A DNA stretch of 24,179 nucleotides from Collinsella sp. (GCA_019419645.1 DXZN01000026.1:1-24179); one strand, 5' to 3'. Positions 1-7,320 are shown, counted from the stretch's first letter. Made by a program: numbers and translations. The notes: generated by a model not told the origin, from the letters alone.

Positions 1-57
1 CCGCGCCGCGCTGGGAAGGGCCGCGTGACGGTCCAGGAAATCGTCCGCAGTTCCCCG

Positions 58-157
58 CCACAAAAGGTGCCTGTCCCCTTTGTGGTGGTCCGGGGCAGTA
101 ACAGCGTTTCCCCAGATAAAACCTGCCAAAATAAACCTGTCCCTTTTTGGTAGGTTT
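58..157. repeat. Two adjacent REP-like hairpins with a CCTGTCCC core
   Basis: Two neighbouring imperfect inverted repeats are visible. The first pairs CCACAAAAGG (58-67) with CCTTTGTGG (77-85). The second pairs AAACCTGCCAAAA (119-131) with TTTTGGTAGGTTT (145-157), 13 bp with one G-T wobble. Both carry the string CCTGTCCC in the loop or the 3' arm. They precede the regulator gene and lie outside any gene I can support. Related GGGGAC-core hairpins recur at 8605-8635, 15164-15193 and 17450-17501, so I read them as members of a dispersed REP-like family. Bases 1-57 hold nothing I can assign; a short frame is open leftwards but too short to name. Confidence 0.5.
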
Positions 158-161
158 GGGA

Positions 162-170
162 TGCTACAAT
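162..170 (+). promoter_or_regulatory. Extended -10 promoter of the lacI-family gene
   Basis: TACAAT (165-170) is preceded by TG plus one base (162-164), giving an extended -10 box. No convincing -35 hexamer lies 16-18 bases upstream, which fits an extended -10 promoter. The predicted start of transcription (about 177) is just upstream of the operator-like site at 182-195. Confidence 0.45.
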
Positions 171-181
171 CTGGCTTGTAC

Positions 182-195
182 TTGAAACGCATCAA
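182..195. promoter_or_regulatory. Putative autoregulatory LacI-type operator
   Basis: TTGAAACGCATCAA resembles the two operators upstream of rhaB (TGAAACGGTTCA and TGAACCGCTTCA, read on the rhaB strand): 10 of the 12 core bases match the first of these, including the central CG. It lies between the predicted start of transcription and the regulator's ATG at 206, a position expected for autorepression. Confidence 0.5.
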
Positions 196-205
196 AGGGG
201 CCGCT

Positions 206-1318
206 ATGGCAAAGGTAAAAATCAGCGACGTCGCGCGCGAGGCCGGGGTTTCGTTGGGCACGGTTTCTAACGCGCTCAACCACCCCGAAAAGCTGCGCCC
301 CGAAACCCTTAAGCTCATCAACGAGACCATCAATCGCTTGGGCTACCTGCCCAACCAAAGCGCCCGTCAGCTCGCGGGCGGCACCACCAAGTCCTTTGGC
401 CTGGTCCTCCCCCGCCTCGACCACGGCTTCTCGCTCCAGATTGCCAGCGGCGCCCATAACGAGGCACGCAAGCACGGCTATGACTTGCTCATCGCCAACG
501 CCGACAACGACGACATTCTCGAAGACCATTACCTGCGCTACTTTATGGGCACTCAGATGTCCGGCGTCATGGTTCAGCCCATGGCATCCCCCGACTGGCA
601 CCCGGCCATGACTAAAATGCCCGTGCCGATCGTCCATCTGGACATCCACTGTTCCGAGCCCGGCTACTACGTGGCTGCCGATAACGAAGCCCAAGGTCGC
701 ATCATCGCCGAGCTCGCCATCGCCCGTGGCGCGCGCCATATTGTCGTTGTGGGTCGAGCAGGATTTATGCAGCTCACCCTACGCGTGCTTGGCATTCACA
801 AGGCCCTTGCCCTGCACCCCGATATCAAGATCGAAGTCATCGACGCCGGCGAATGGAATACCGCTGCCGACGGCTACAGCATCGGCAACCAGATTGCCGA
901 GCGCTCCGGCGGCGAGCGCCCCGATTTTGTCATCGGCCTGACCGATGTACTGGCGTCGGGCGTTATCTCGGCGCTGACAGACAAAGGCATCTCCGTCCCC
1001 GAGCAGGTCCGCGTGGCCGGCTGCGACGGCAATCCGCTCGCCTGGAGCGGGTCGGTCCCACTGACCACGGTAGCGCCTCCGGGCTACGAGATTGGCCGCA
1101 AGGGCGTTCAGTTGCTGATGGAGCAAATCGAGAACAAGCCCGCCGCTAAGACCAAACGCGTCCGTATCGGCTCTGCCGCGCGCCCCGTCACCGCGGTCAC
1201 GGCCACCGAGGATATCAACCGCCAAGAGCTCGTGCGGCCGTTCTTGCTCGAGCGTGCCAGCACTCAGGCAAGCAGCCAGGCCGAAGCCACCGCCATCAAC
1301 CTGGGCGCCTACCTGTAG
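206..1318 (+). CDS. LacI/GalR-family transcriptional regulator of the rhamnose-type locus
   Basis: The gene encodes a 370-residue DNA-binding repressor with the LacI/GalR layout. An N-terminal helix-turn-helix (KISDVAREAGVSLGTVSNAL, residues 5-24) is followed by the hinge (YLPNQSARQLAGG) and a periplasmic-binding-protein-like effector domain from about residue 63 (SFGLVLPRLDHGFS...). I chose ATG 206 because the HTH begins five residues later, as usual in this family; an upstream in-frame start would add 42 unrelated residues. The protein is longer than a typical LacI (about 330-345 residues), with an Ala/Thr/Ser-rich tail of about 30 residues after the effector domain. It converges on the isomerase-rhaD-rhaB operon. 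Similar operator-like sequences at 182-195 and in the rhaB promoter imply that it represses both itself and the operon. The inducer is inferred, not seen: L-rhamnose or a related deoxy sugar. Confidence 0.88.
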   Translation: MAKVKISDVAREAGVSLGTVSNALNHPEKLRPETLKLINETINRLGYLPNQSARQLAGGTTKSFGLVLPRLDHGFSLQIASGAHNEARKHGYDLLIANADNDDILEDHYLRYFMGTQMSGVMVQPMASPDWHPAMTKMPVPIVHLDIHCSEPGYYVAADNEAQGRIIAELAIARGARHIVVVGRAGFMQLTLRVLGIHKALALHPDIKIEVIDAGEWNTAADGYSIGNQIAERSGGERPDFVIGLTDVLASGVISALTDKGISVPEQVRVAGCDGNPLAWSGSVPLTTVAPPGYEIGRKGVQLLMEQIENKPAAKTKRVRIGSAARPVTAVTATEDINRQELVRPFLLERASTQASSQAEATAINLGAYL

Positions 1319-1352
1319 CATCTTTCCCCAACAATCCAATCCATCGCCGAAC

Positions 1353-1390
1353 AAAAAGAGCCCGACAAGCAAACACTTGTCGGGCTCTTC
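1353..1390. terminator. Bidirectional terminator between lacI gene and isomerase
   Basis: A perfect 14-bp stem pairs AAGAGCCCGACAAG (1356-1369) with 1376-1389 around a 6-base loop. Read leftwards it is followed by a T-rich run (TTTTTGTT), so it terminates best for the minus-strand operon. It probably also stops the converging lacI transcript. Confidence 0.8.
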
Positions 1391-1428
1391 CCTATCGTTT
1401 CAGCCGAAGTTAGAACGGCGGAACACAG

Positions 1429-2856
1429 CTAGCGGCAGACAACGTCCACGGGCACGTTGAGGATCTTGGCGACCTTGAGGATCGTGTCGGTCTGGCTGCC
1501 CAGGCAGGCGGCCATGTGGTGGGTCGGGCCGGTCTCGTTCCAGCGGTTCATGAACTCACGGGCACCGATCGAGAACTTCATGCGCATGTTGGTGTCACCG
1601 AAGGTAAAGATCGGGCCGTCAACGTTCTCGCCCTCGGCAACCACGAACTTAAAGTTGCCATCGCCGTCCTGCGTAATGCCCAGGAAGGTGATGATGCCGT
1701 GGCCGGGGTAGAACTGGGTGAGGTAGCCGCCGCCAGTCTTGCCGTGAAAAACGGGGACAACCTTGAGCGTCGGCTTCTTGGCAGTCGAGATGTCGGCATC
1801 GCCAGAGCCGGAGTGGCCGATGATGACGATGTCCTCGGGGAAGTCGATGGAGTACATCTCGGAAAGCTGGCCGGTGCCAGAGATGGTCTTGAGGATGCTC
1901 ATGGCGATGGCGACCTTCATATCGCCCTCGACCGCGCAGCTCGTGCCCTGCTTGATGAGCATGGAAAACGCCGGGATGAGCATGGAGTCGAGCACGCCGG
2001 CCTGGCCCTTGGCATAGCCGTCGTAGTGGCTGGCGACCAGACCGATCTCCTCGTCCTTGACCCACTGCTCAAAGGCGACAACGTACTTGGCCATCTCCTG
2101 GATGGGCTCGTCGGTGACCTTGGCGCCGCCCTCGACGTCGAAGGTGTCGAGAATCTCGGCGGCCTTGGCATCCACGGCAGCCCGGTCGTCGATGTTGTCG
2201 GCGATGGCCCACATCTTCTCCCAGTCAAACTGCTTGGTGTAGAGGCCCAGACGGTTGTAGAGGTTGGTCTCGTCGATATAGAGGTCCATCATGCCCGGGT
2301 ACGGACGGCCGATCTGGGCAATGTTGGTGCGACGCAGGCGACGACGCACTTGGGCGGCACGGCACCACTGCTCGAGCTGCTCGGCCACAGCCGGATCGCC
2401 ACCCTCGACGACACCGGTCACGACGGCATGACGCTTGCCGGCGCGGTTAAGGTCGGCCACGACCTCGCCGGGGGCGCCGCAGGCGTACAGATCGCCCAGC
2501 CACGTGGGGATGTCGGTATTGGCATAGTCGGGCTGGGCCTTCTTCTGCACGTTGACCACGACGACGGGCACATCCAGGTCGCGCACGACCGGCAGCACGT
2601 TGTAGCTCGTGGCATAGGTGAGCATCTGCAGGATGACCAGGTCGACGTCCTCGGCGCGGAACTTGTCGCCGGCGACCTGGGCCTGCTCCTTGGTGGTCAC
2701 CATGCCGCCGTCGACAAGCTCGACAGTCGTGGGCAGCGTGGCCTTAAAGTCCTCGTACTGCTGTTCAAAGTTGGGAACGAGCTGCGGGAACTGCGGAAGA
2801 TAGGCACCGAGGGCGATAGAGAAGACGCCGACCTTGGCACGAGTATTTACAAGCAT
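1429..2856 (-). CDS. L-arabinose/L-fucose-isomerase-family sugar isomerase
   Basis: The 475-residue protein is an aldose-ketose isomerase of the AraA/FucI fold and should convert an aldo-sugar to the ketose used by the neighbouring kinase. Residues matching the metal-dependent AraA active site are visible: Glu310 in EGDMK (compare EGDWK in AraA), Glu333, His348 and the His446-His447 pair in GPTHHM (compare GGAHHT). The start ATG follows AAGGAG at 9 bases, 27 bases after the rhaD stop, so it is the last gene of the rhaB-rhaD-isomerase transcript. No classical RhaA is present. Because rhaB and rhaD handle L-rhamnulose, the likely substrate is L-rhamnose, with L-fucose or L-arabinose as alternatives. 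The fold assignment is firm; the substrate is an inference from context. Confidence 0.8.
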   Translation of the reverse strand: MLVNTRAKVGVFSIALGAYLPQFPQLVPNFEQQYEDFKATLPTTVELVDGGMVTTKEQAQVAGDKFRAEDVDLVILQMLTYATSYNVLPVVRDLDVPVVVVNVQKKAQPDYANTDIPTWLGDLYACGAPGEVVADLNRAGKRHAVVTGVVEGGDPAVAEQLEQWCRAAQVRRRLRRTNIAQIGRPYPGMMDLYIDETNLYNRLGLYTKQFDWEKMWAIADNIDDRAAVDAKAAEILDTFDVEGGAKVTDEPIQEMAKYVVAFEQWVKDEEIGLVASHYDGYAKGQAGVLDSMLIPAFSMLIKQGTSCAVEGDMKVAIAMSILKTISGTGQLSEMYSIDFPEDIVIIGHSGSGDADISTAKKPTLKVVPVFHGKTGGGYLTQFYPGHGIITFLGITQDGDGNFKFVVAEGENVDGPIFTFGDTNMRMKFSIGAREFMNRWNETGPTHHMAACLGSQTDTILKVAKILNVPVDVVCR

Positions 2857-2883
2857 GATCCAAAACTCCTTATCATGCGGACA

Positions 2884-3714
2884 CTAGTCAACAAATGCTT
2901 CGTTGATCTTGATGCCAAAGTCACGGCAGGTGTCCTTGAGGCCCTTGTCGCTGATCTTGTTGAGGAAGTCATCCGAACCACCGTTGGCGGCACGCGCGGC
3001 CAGGTAGATCTCGGCGGCCTTCTCAACGGTGTGCGCCAGGCCAAAGGTCGTGTCGAAGTCGGGGCCAGCGGCGAACAGGCCGTGATGGGCCCAGACGATG
3101 GTGTCGTAGGTCTTCATGAGCTCGGAGCTTGCCTCGGCAATGGCCGGGCCACCCGGGACCATCCAGGGCACAACGCCCACACCGGTCGGGAAGACGACAA
3201 CGCACTCGGTCATCATCTGCCATAGGACGCGGGTGAAGGCACGGTCCTCCAGCGGCACCACGAAGGACATCTCGATGATGCCGGGGGTGTGAGCGTGGTA
3301 GATCACGCGGTCGGCGCCATCGGTACGGGCGGCGGCGACACAGTGGTTCATGTAGTGGCTCTCGAACTCACTGGTCGGACGGGCGCCGTTGGCAAGACCC
3401 CACACAATGCGGAAGGCGTCGCCGGTCTCGTTGATCTCGACGATGCCGATGTTGGCATGCGGATCCTCAAGGACATTGCGCATATACTTGCCCGAGCCGG
3501 TGCTCACAAAGTGCTGGCCGGCAAGATTCTCGCCGCGCACGCCCATCTTGACCCACTCGCGGGGCTCCTCAAAAAACGGCTTGGCCTCGGCGACCTCCTC
3601 ATCTGTCATGCGATAGGTAAGGTTGCCGCCATTGCGCTCATGCCAGCCCTGCTTAAAGCCATCATCGCACAAGCGGCAGAAGCCCTTGATAAACGCCAGA
3701 TCTTCCATTGCCAT
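2884..3714 (-). CDS. rhaD: Rhamnulose-1-phosphate aldolase
   Basis: This 276-residue cytosolic zinc enzyme splits L-rhamnulose 1-phosphate into dihydroxyacetone phosphate and L-lactaldehyde. It aligns by eye with E. coli RhaD (274 residues) over its whole length: GWxERNGGNLT near residue 23, the catalytic glutamate Glu116 in PTSE, the zinc ligands His140 and His142 in YHAHT, and His211 in HHGLF. The ECxVVFPxGVGxxPWMVPG block is also conserved. I chose ATG 3714 because GGAGAGGAGA stands a few bases upstream; a longer frame from a TTG at 3747 lacks a ribosome site and would run through that Shine-Dalgarno sequence. It lies 199 bases downstream of rhaB and 27 upstream of the isomerase gene. Confidence 0.92.
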   Translation of the reverse strand: MAMEDLAFIKGFCRLCDDGFKQGWHERNGGNLTYRMTDEEVAEAKPFFEEPREWVKMGVRGENLAGQHFVSTGSGKYMRNVLEDPHANIGIVEINETGDAFRIVWGLANGARPTSEFESHYMNHCVAAARTDGADRVIYHAHTPGIIEMSFVVPLEDRAFTRVLWQMMTECVVVFPTGVGVVPWMVPGGPAIAEASSELMKTYDTIVWAHHGLFAAGPDFDTTFGLAHTVEKAAEIYLAARAANGGSDDFLNKISDKGLKDTCRDFGIKINEAFVD

Positions 3715-3777
3715 TGTTTGTCTCCTCTCCGGGACCCGCAGGTCCAATTGAAAAACTTAGGTAAGCCGATTGACGGC

Positions 3778-3813
3778 GGCGCGGAGCATGGTGTCGTGTA
3801 GGGTCTCCGCGCC
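3778..3813 (-). other. Intercistronic hairpin between rhaB and rhaD
   Basis: A 9-bp perfect GC-rich stem (GGCGCGGAG, 3778-3786, with 3805-3813) encloses an 18-base loop in the 199-base rhaB-rhaD gap. No U-tract follows directly. It may mark an RNA processing or stability site, or decayed sequence. The rest of the gap holds no gene. Confidence 0.35.
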
Positions 3814-3913
3814 GTGTGTCATCGGAGAGAGCCGCTCGCGCCCGGCAGGAGTCGCTTGCCGCACGCGGGGCTGGGGGTAGGGGAAAGGTAAGTCGGGGCA
3901 GACCCGCCCTCGT

Positions 3914-5398
3914 TTAGGCCTGGGCGCCCTTGGGGTCGATGCGCTTGACATCGAAGGAGCGGGCAACGCAGGCGCGGGCATCGGCCAGGTCGGCAAAATC
4001 GCCGCCGGCGATCATCTGCACGATAAAGTTGCCGATGCAGGTGCCCTCGATGGGACCGGCGAACACGGGGAGCCCGCAGGTGTCGGCCGTCATCTGGTTG
4101 AGGTAGTAATCCTGGCAGCCGCCGCCCACGATGTTGATGCTCGTGTAGTCGTGGCCCGAAAGCTCGCTCAGGCCCTCGATGGCCTTGGCATACGAGCGGG
4201 ACAGGCTGCAGTAGTTGGTGCGCATGATCTCGCCCACGGTGCGCGGAATCGGCTCGCCGCCCTCGGCGCAGGCCTGCTTAATCTCCTGGATCATGGAGTC
4301 GGGGGCCAGGAAACGGTCGTCGTCGACATCGACATATGCCTCGAAGGGCTCGGCCTCGCGGCAGAGCGTACGAAGCTCGTCAAAGCCAACCTTATGATCC
4401 ATGAGAGCCTTGAGCGAGGTCTTGCCCTCGACATAGTCGACGCCGTTGATCTCGCGACGGACGGACTGGTTCATCCACAAGCCCATGATGTTCTTGAGGA
4501 AACGGTAACGCTTGAGGTAGCCGCCCTCGTTGGTAAAGTTCTGCTTGCGAGCGAGCTAGTTGGTAATGGCGTGCTGGTTCTCAACGCCCAGCAGGCTCCA
4601 TGTGCCGCTCGAAATATAGACGGCGTTGTCGTCCTTGGCGGGAACGGCCAGGAAGGCGGAGCCGGTGTCGTGCGTGGCGGGCAGCACAACGGTCGCGGAG
4701 TAGCCGATCTTCTCGGAGATGTCGGCCGTGAGCTCACCGAGCACAGCGCCGGGCATGGTCGGCTCAAGGAAGATGCCTTGGGGAATACCAAAGCGCGAAA
4801 GGATCGCGGTGTCCCACGTGCACTTCTGGGCGTCGAGCATGCCGGTGGTGCTCGCGTTGGTGTACTCGTTGGCCTTGATGCCGGTCAGACGCCAGTTGAG
4901 ATAGTCCGGAATCATCAGAAAGGTTCGGGCTGCCTCGAGCTGCTCGGGATGCTCGTTCTTGAGGGCGAGCAGCTGATAGAGCGTGTTGAAAGGCTGACGC
5001 TGAATACCGGTACGGGCATAGACCTCGGCCGGATCCATAATTTGGTCGGCAACTTCGTAGATGCCGTCAGTGCGGGCATCGCGGTAGGCGACCGTATCGC
5101 CGACGATCTTGTTGTGCTCGTCGAGCAGCACGAAATCAACGCCCCAGGTATCGATTCCAATGGTGACCGGGGCCTGTCCGGTCTGATCCTTAACGGCGCG
5201 CAGGCCTGCGACGACATGGTCGAACAGAGCCTCAACGTCCCAGCAGTCGTGACCGCCTACGCGCTTCTGCTCGTTATCGAAGCGGTAGACCTCCTGGTAG
5301 GACATCTTGCCGTCCTCGACCCAGCCAGCAAGAACGCGACCGCTCGAAGCACCGATATCGACCGCTGCGTAATGCTTGGACTCGATGCGACTCTCCAT
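3914..5398 (-). pseudogene. rhaB: Rhamnulokinase interrupted by an in-frame amber codon
   Basis: The frame encodes an FGGY-family kinase that phosphorylates L-rhamnulose with ATP, 494 codons from ATG 5398 (after AAGGGGAGAG) to the stop at 3914; E. coli RhaB has 489. The N-terminal part shows VDIGASSGRV (phosphate-binding loop), IGIDTWGVDF, AYRDARTDG, PFNTLYQL and SSGTWSL. A single TAG at 4556-4558 follows ITN at codon 281. The same frame continues without a shift into LARKQNFTNEGGYLKRYRFLKNIMGLW, DDRF and IVGGGCQDYYLNQ, all expected of RhaB. By alignment the TAG replaces a variable residue (Asp in E. coli RhaB) a few residues before the conserved TNEGG. It may be a nonsense mutation, a sequencing error or a read-through codon. 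A restart at the downstream ATG (4486) has no ribosome site and would lack the N-terminal domain. It is the first gene of the operon. Confidence 0.85.
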
Positions 5399-5413
5399 GT
5401 GCTCTCCCCTTTT

Positions 5414-5425
5414 TGAAGCGGTTCA
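5414..5425. promoter_or_regulatory. LacI-type operator O2 upstream of rhaB
   Basis: TGAAGCGGTTCA is a near-perfect palindrome with a central CG, typical of LacI/GalR operators. It lies between the predicted start of transcription (about 5431) and the rhaB ribosome site, so a bound repressor could block elongation or loop to O1. Confidence 0.6.
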
Positions 5426-5437
5426 TTTACAGTTTTC

Positions 5438-5465
5438 ATTATTATTTGAACCGTTTCAATTTCAA
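5438..5465 (-). promoter_or_regulatory. rhaB operon promoter with embedded LacI-type operator O1
   Basis: Read on the minus strand, TTGAAA (5465-5460) and AATAAT (5443-5438) are separated by 16 bases and form a good sigma-70-type promoter. The 14-base palindrome TTGAACCGTTTCAA (5446-5459) fills the spacer, so repressor binding would exclude RNA polymerase. The core is the same type as O2 and the site before the lacI-family gene. Confidence 0.6.
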
Positions 5466-5542
5466 TATGAGTCAATTTAAGTCCGACGAGCGGTTGTTAT
5501 TAGACGGTAAACGGTAGTTTTTGATTGAAAATGCTCCCAAAT

Positions 5543-5587
5543 AAAAAGATGCGGCCACCCGCGCTGAGCAGGTGACCGCATCTTTAA
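5543..5587 (-). terminator. Rho-independent terminator of the HAD phosphatase gene
   Basis: AAAGATGCGGCCACC (5545-5559) pairs with 5571-5585 with one mismatch. Read leftwards it is followed by a T-rich run (TTTTTATTT). It lies about 30 bases past the HAD gene stop. Confidence 0.8.
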
Positions 5588-5617
5588 AAAGTTATTGAAA
5601 TGGCTCGGGTGCAAACG

Positions 5618-6268
5618 CTAGCGCACGGCCTTGACCGCCGCCGTCAGATCGAACAACGTATCGAGCACGGCCTCGCAGCCGTCCACCACGTCCTGCGGAA
5701 GCGGCACGATATCGGGGACAGCAAAGACGTGGCAGCCAGCCGTAATGCCCGAGACGCAGCCGTTGCGCGAATCCTCGACCACGGCACATTCCTCGGGAGC
5801 AAAGCCCGCGCGCTCGCAGGCAAGCAGATACATCTCGGGGTCGGGCTTGCCGTGCACGACGTCCTCGCCGCAGGTCACCGTTTCAAACTTGTCAAAGAGG
5901 CCGACCATCTTAAGGTTGCGTTCTGCCGTGACATGGCGCGATGACGTCGCAAGGCCCACGTGATAGCCCACAGCCAGCAGCTCGTCTATGCACTCGGCGG
6001 CGCCGGCCTTAAGCTCCAGGTCGGTCTTGACCATCTCGTCGCGAATCTCCTTGTGGCGATGATAGATCGCCTCAGCGGTTTCTCTGCTGCCGCAATGCGC
6101 CTCAAGGATGTCCATGACATCGGGCAGCGTGCGACCGATAAACTGATGAATCAGCGTGTCATCAATCGCGACACCCAGCTCAGCAGCGGGCGCTTTCCAT
6201 GCCTTGATGCCCAGACGCTCGGTGTCGACCAGCGTTCCGTCCATATCAAAAATAACAGCCTTGATCAT
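5618..6268 (-). CDS. HAD-superfamily phosphatase, beta-phosphoglucomutase-like
   Basis: This 216-residue protein is a haloacid-dehalogenase hydrolase of the PGMB/YcjU-like subfamily, which dephosphorylates or isomerises sugar phosphates in the cytosol. Motif I is DMDGTLVDTE with nucleophile Asp8 and acid/base Asp10. Motif II is LATSS near residue 109, the motif III lysine is in GKPDPEMY, and motif IV is VVEDSRNG. A helical cap lies between motifs I and II. ATG 6268 is chosen because GGGGGA precedes it and the FDMDG motif begins at residue 7; an upstream in-frame start adds 29 unrelated residues. It is divergent from the larE-like gene and has its own terminator. The substrate cannot be told from sequence. 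A decayed second copy of its middle part lies at 7373-7563. Confidence 0.85.
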   Translation of the reverse strand: MIKAVIFDMDGTLVDTERLGIKAWKAPAAELGVAIDDTLIHQFIGRTLPDVMDILEAHCGSRETAEAIYHRHKEIRDEMVKTDLELKAGAAECIDELLAVGYHVGLATSSRHVTAERNLKMVGLFDKFETVTCGEDVVHGKPDPEMYLLACERAGFAPEECAVVEDSRNGCVSGITAGCHVFAVPDIVPLPQDVVDGCEAVLDTLFDLTAAVKAVR

Positions 6269-6328
6269 ATCGGTCCCCCATCGACTCTCGCTGTCGCATT
6301 GCCGCAACTCTACCGCATTTGGCAACTT

Positions 6329-6345
6329 GTATATAACGTATATAC
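6329..6345. promoter_or_regulatory. 17-bp palindrome in the divergent HAD/larE intergenic region
   Basis: GTATATAACGTATATAC has perfect 7-base inverted arms around ACG. It lies upstream of the HAD gene start and of the larE promoter, as an operator for a dimeric regulator might. It could instead be part of an AT-rich promoter. No cognate regulator is identifiable. Confidence 0.35.
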
Positions 6346-6379
6346 CATATTGCACTTTCGTTACATAGATAGAAGTCTT

Positions 6380-6407
6380 ATGACAAGCAGCCCAGTAGGA
6401 TTATAGT
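6380..6407 (+). promoter_or_regulatory. Promoter of the larE-like gene
   Basis: ATGACA (6380-6385) and TATAGT (6402-6407) are 16 bases apart; each matches five of six bases of the sigma-70 consensus. The predicted start is near 6414, about 28 bases before the ATG. The ribosome site AAGGA precedes the ATG by 7 bases. Confidence 0.6.
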
Positions 6408-6441
6408 TTTCGATCGAGTACTCAACGATAAGGATCGTTTC

Positions 6442-7320
6442 ATGATTTTAGACACCACGGCACCCGCAGAGGAGCTTCAAGACAAGCTATCGGCGCTCGA
6501 ACAGCTGCTTTTGGCATACGGGCGCGTGGCTATCGGGTTTTCCGGCGGCGTTGACAGCAGCTTTTTGGCCGCCGTATGCGCCCGCATCATGCCTACCAAT
6601 ACCCTCCTCGTCCATCTCACCACGCCGCTCATCGGCACACCCGAGCAGGCTTCGTTTGAGCGGTCCGTTGACGGACAAACCGATGAGGGTCCGCATTTTA
6701 TGCTCCCCGTGCTCAATCTTTCGGTCGATCAGCTGCAGCTCCCCCAGGTAGCCTGCAACGATGCCGACCGCTGCTACCACTGCAAGCGCGCCGGCTTTAC
6801 CGCTATCGTCAACCACGCCAAGTCGCTCGGCTTTCCCACCGTCATCGATGGCAGCAATGCAAGCGATCGCGGTGACTACCGCCCCGGCATGCGTGCGGCA
6901 GAAGAGCTCGGTGTACGCTCACCCCTTATGGAGGTCGGCTTTACCAAGGACGAAGAGCGCGAGCTGCTGCGTGCATGGGGCTACCCCGTCTGGAACCTGC
7001 CGGCAGGCGCCTGCTTGGCCACGCGCATCCCCACGGGCGAGGAGCTTACGCGCGAGAAGGTTGATTTAATCCGCGCCTGCGAGGATTACCTGCACGATCT
7101 TGACCTGGCACAGGTCCGCACACGCCTCGTCGGCGGCTGCATGCATATCGAGGCCGCGCCGGCAGATGTCGCAAAGATTGCTGCCCTCGGCGGTACCGCC
7201 GTCGACGACAAGGGCAAGACCCCGCTGCCTGCCGCTATCGAGTCCGCGCTGCGCGAGTTGGGCTGCGGTCACATCTCCCCCGAAGTCACCCCCTACATCC
7301 ACGGCAACATGAACTTGTAG
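6442..7320 (+). CDS. larE: LarE-family ATP-dependent sacrificial sulfur transferase
   Basis: The 292-residue protein belongs to the PP-loop ATP-pyrophosphatase superfamily and best fits LarE, which adenylates a pyridinium carboxylate and donates sulfur during synthesis of the nickel-pincer cofactor of lactate racemase. Visible motifs are the PP-loop SGGVDSS (residues 34-40), a CxxC pair (Cys111 and Cys114 in RCYHCK), DGSNASDRGDYRPG, and ACLATRIP with Cys191 at the place of the sacrificial cysteine. With three cysteines it resembles LarE proteins reported to bind a 4Fe-4S cluster, recalled from the literature and not testable here. larA, larB and larC are not in this window, so it is an orphan locally. 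A strong hairpin directly follows the stop. Confidence 0.85.
   Translation: MILDTTAPAEELQDKLSALEQLLLAYGRVAIGFSGGVDSSFLAAVCARIMPTNTLLVHLTTPLIGTPEQASFERSVDGQTDEGPHFMLPVLNLSVDQLQLPQVACNDADRCYHCKRAGFTAIVNHAKSLGFPTVIDGSNASDRGDYRPGMRAAEELGVRSPLMEVGFTKDEERELLRAWGYPVWNLPAGACLATRIPTGEELTREKVDLIRACEDYLHDLDLAQVRTRLVGGCMHIEAAPADVAKIAALGGTAVDDKGKTPLPAAIESALRELGCGHISPEVTPYIHGNMNL

Noticed and set aside
1..62. Partial gene at the left edge
   Set aside because: A short frame is open leftwards on the minus strand, but it is too short to identify and it may belong to the REP-like repeat.
1516..3225. A 569-codon open frame on the plus strand
   Set aside because: It lies antisense to the isomerase and rhaD genes, which have full-length family motifs. 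Its predicted protein is a low-complexity Leu/Val/Gly/Asp/His string typical of a high-GC shadow frame.
3914..4486. A separate short gene encoding the C-terminal half of the kinase
   Set aside because: The upstream codons back to the TAG are in frame and conserved, the ATG at 4486 lies in the middle of a conserved helix and lacks a ribosome site, so it is part of rhaB and not an independent gene.
4556..4558. Pyrrolysine or another programmed recoding at the UAG
   Set aside because: The position is variable in the family, not catalytic, and no recoding signal or pyl gene is in the window. A mutation or sequence error is the simpler explanation.
4151..5416. A 421-codon plus-strand frame across the rhaB gene
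   Set aside because: It is a shadow of rhaB; its continuity where rhaB has a TAG is chance and it has no recognisable motif.
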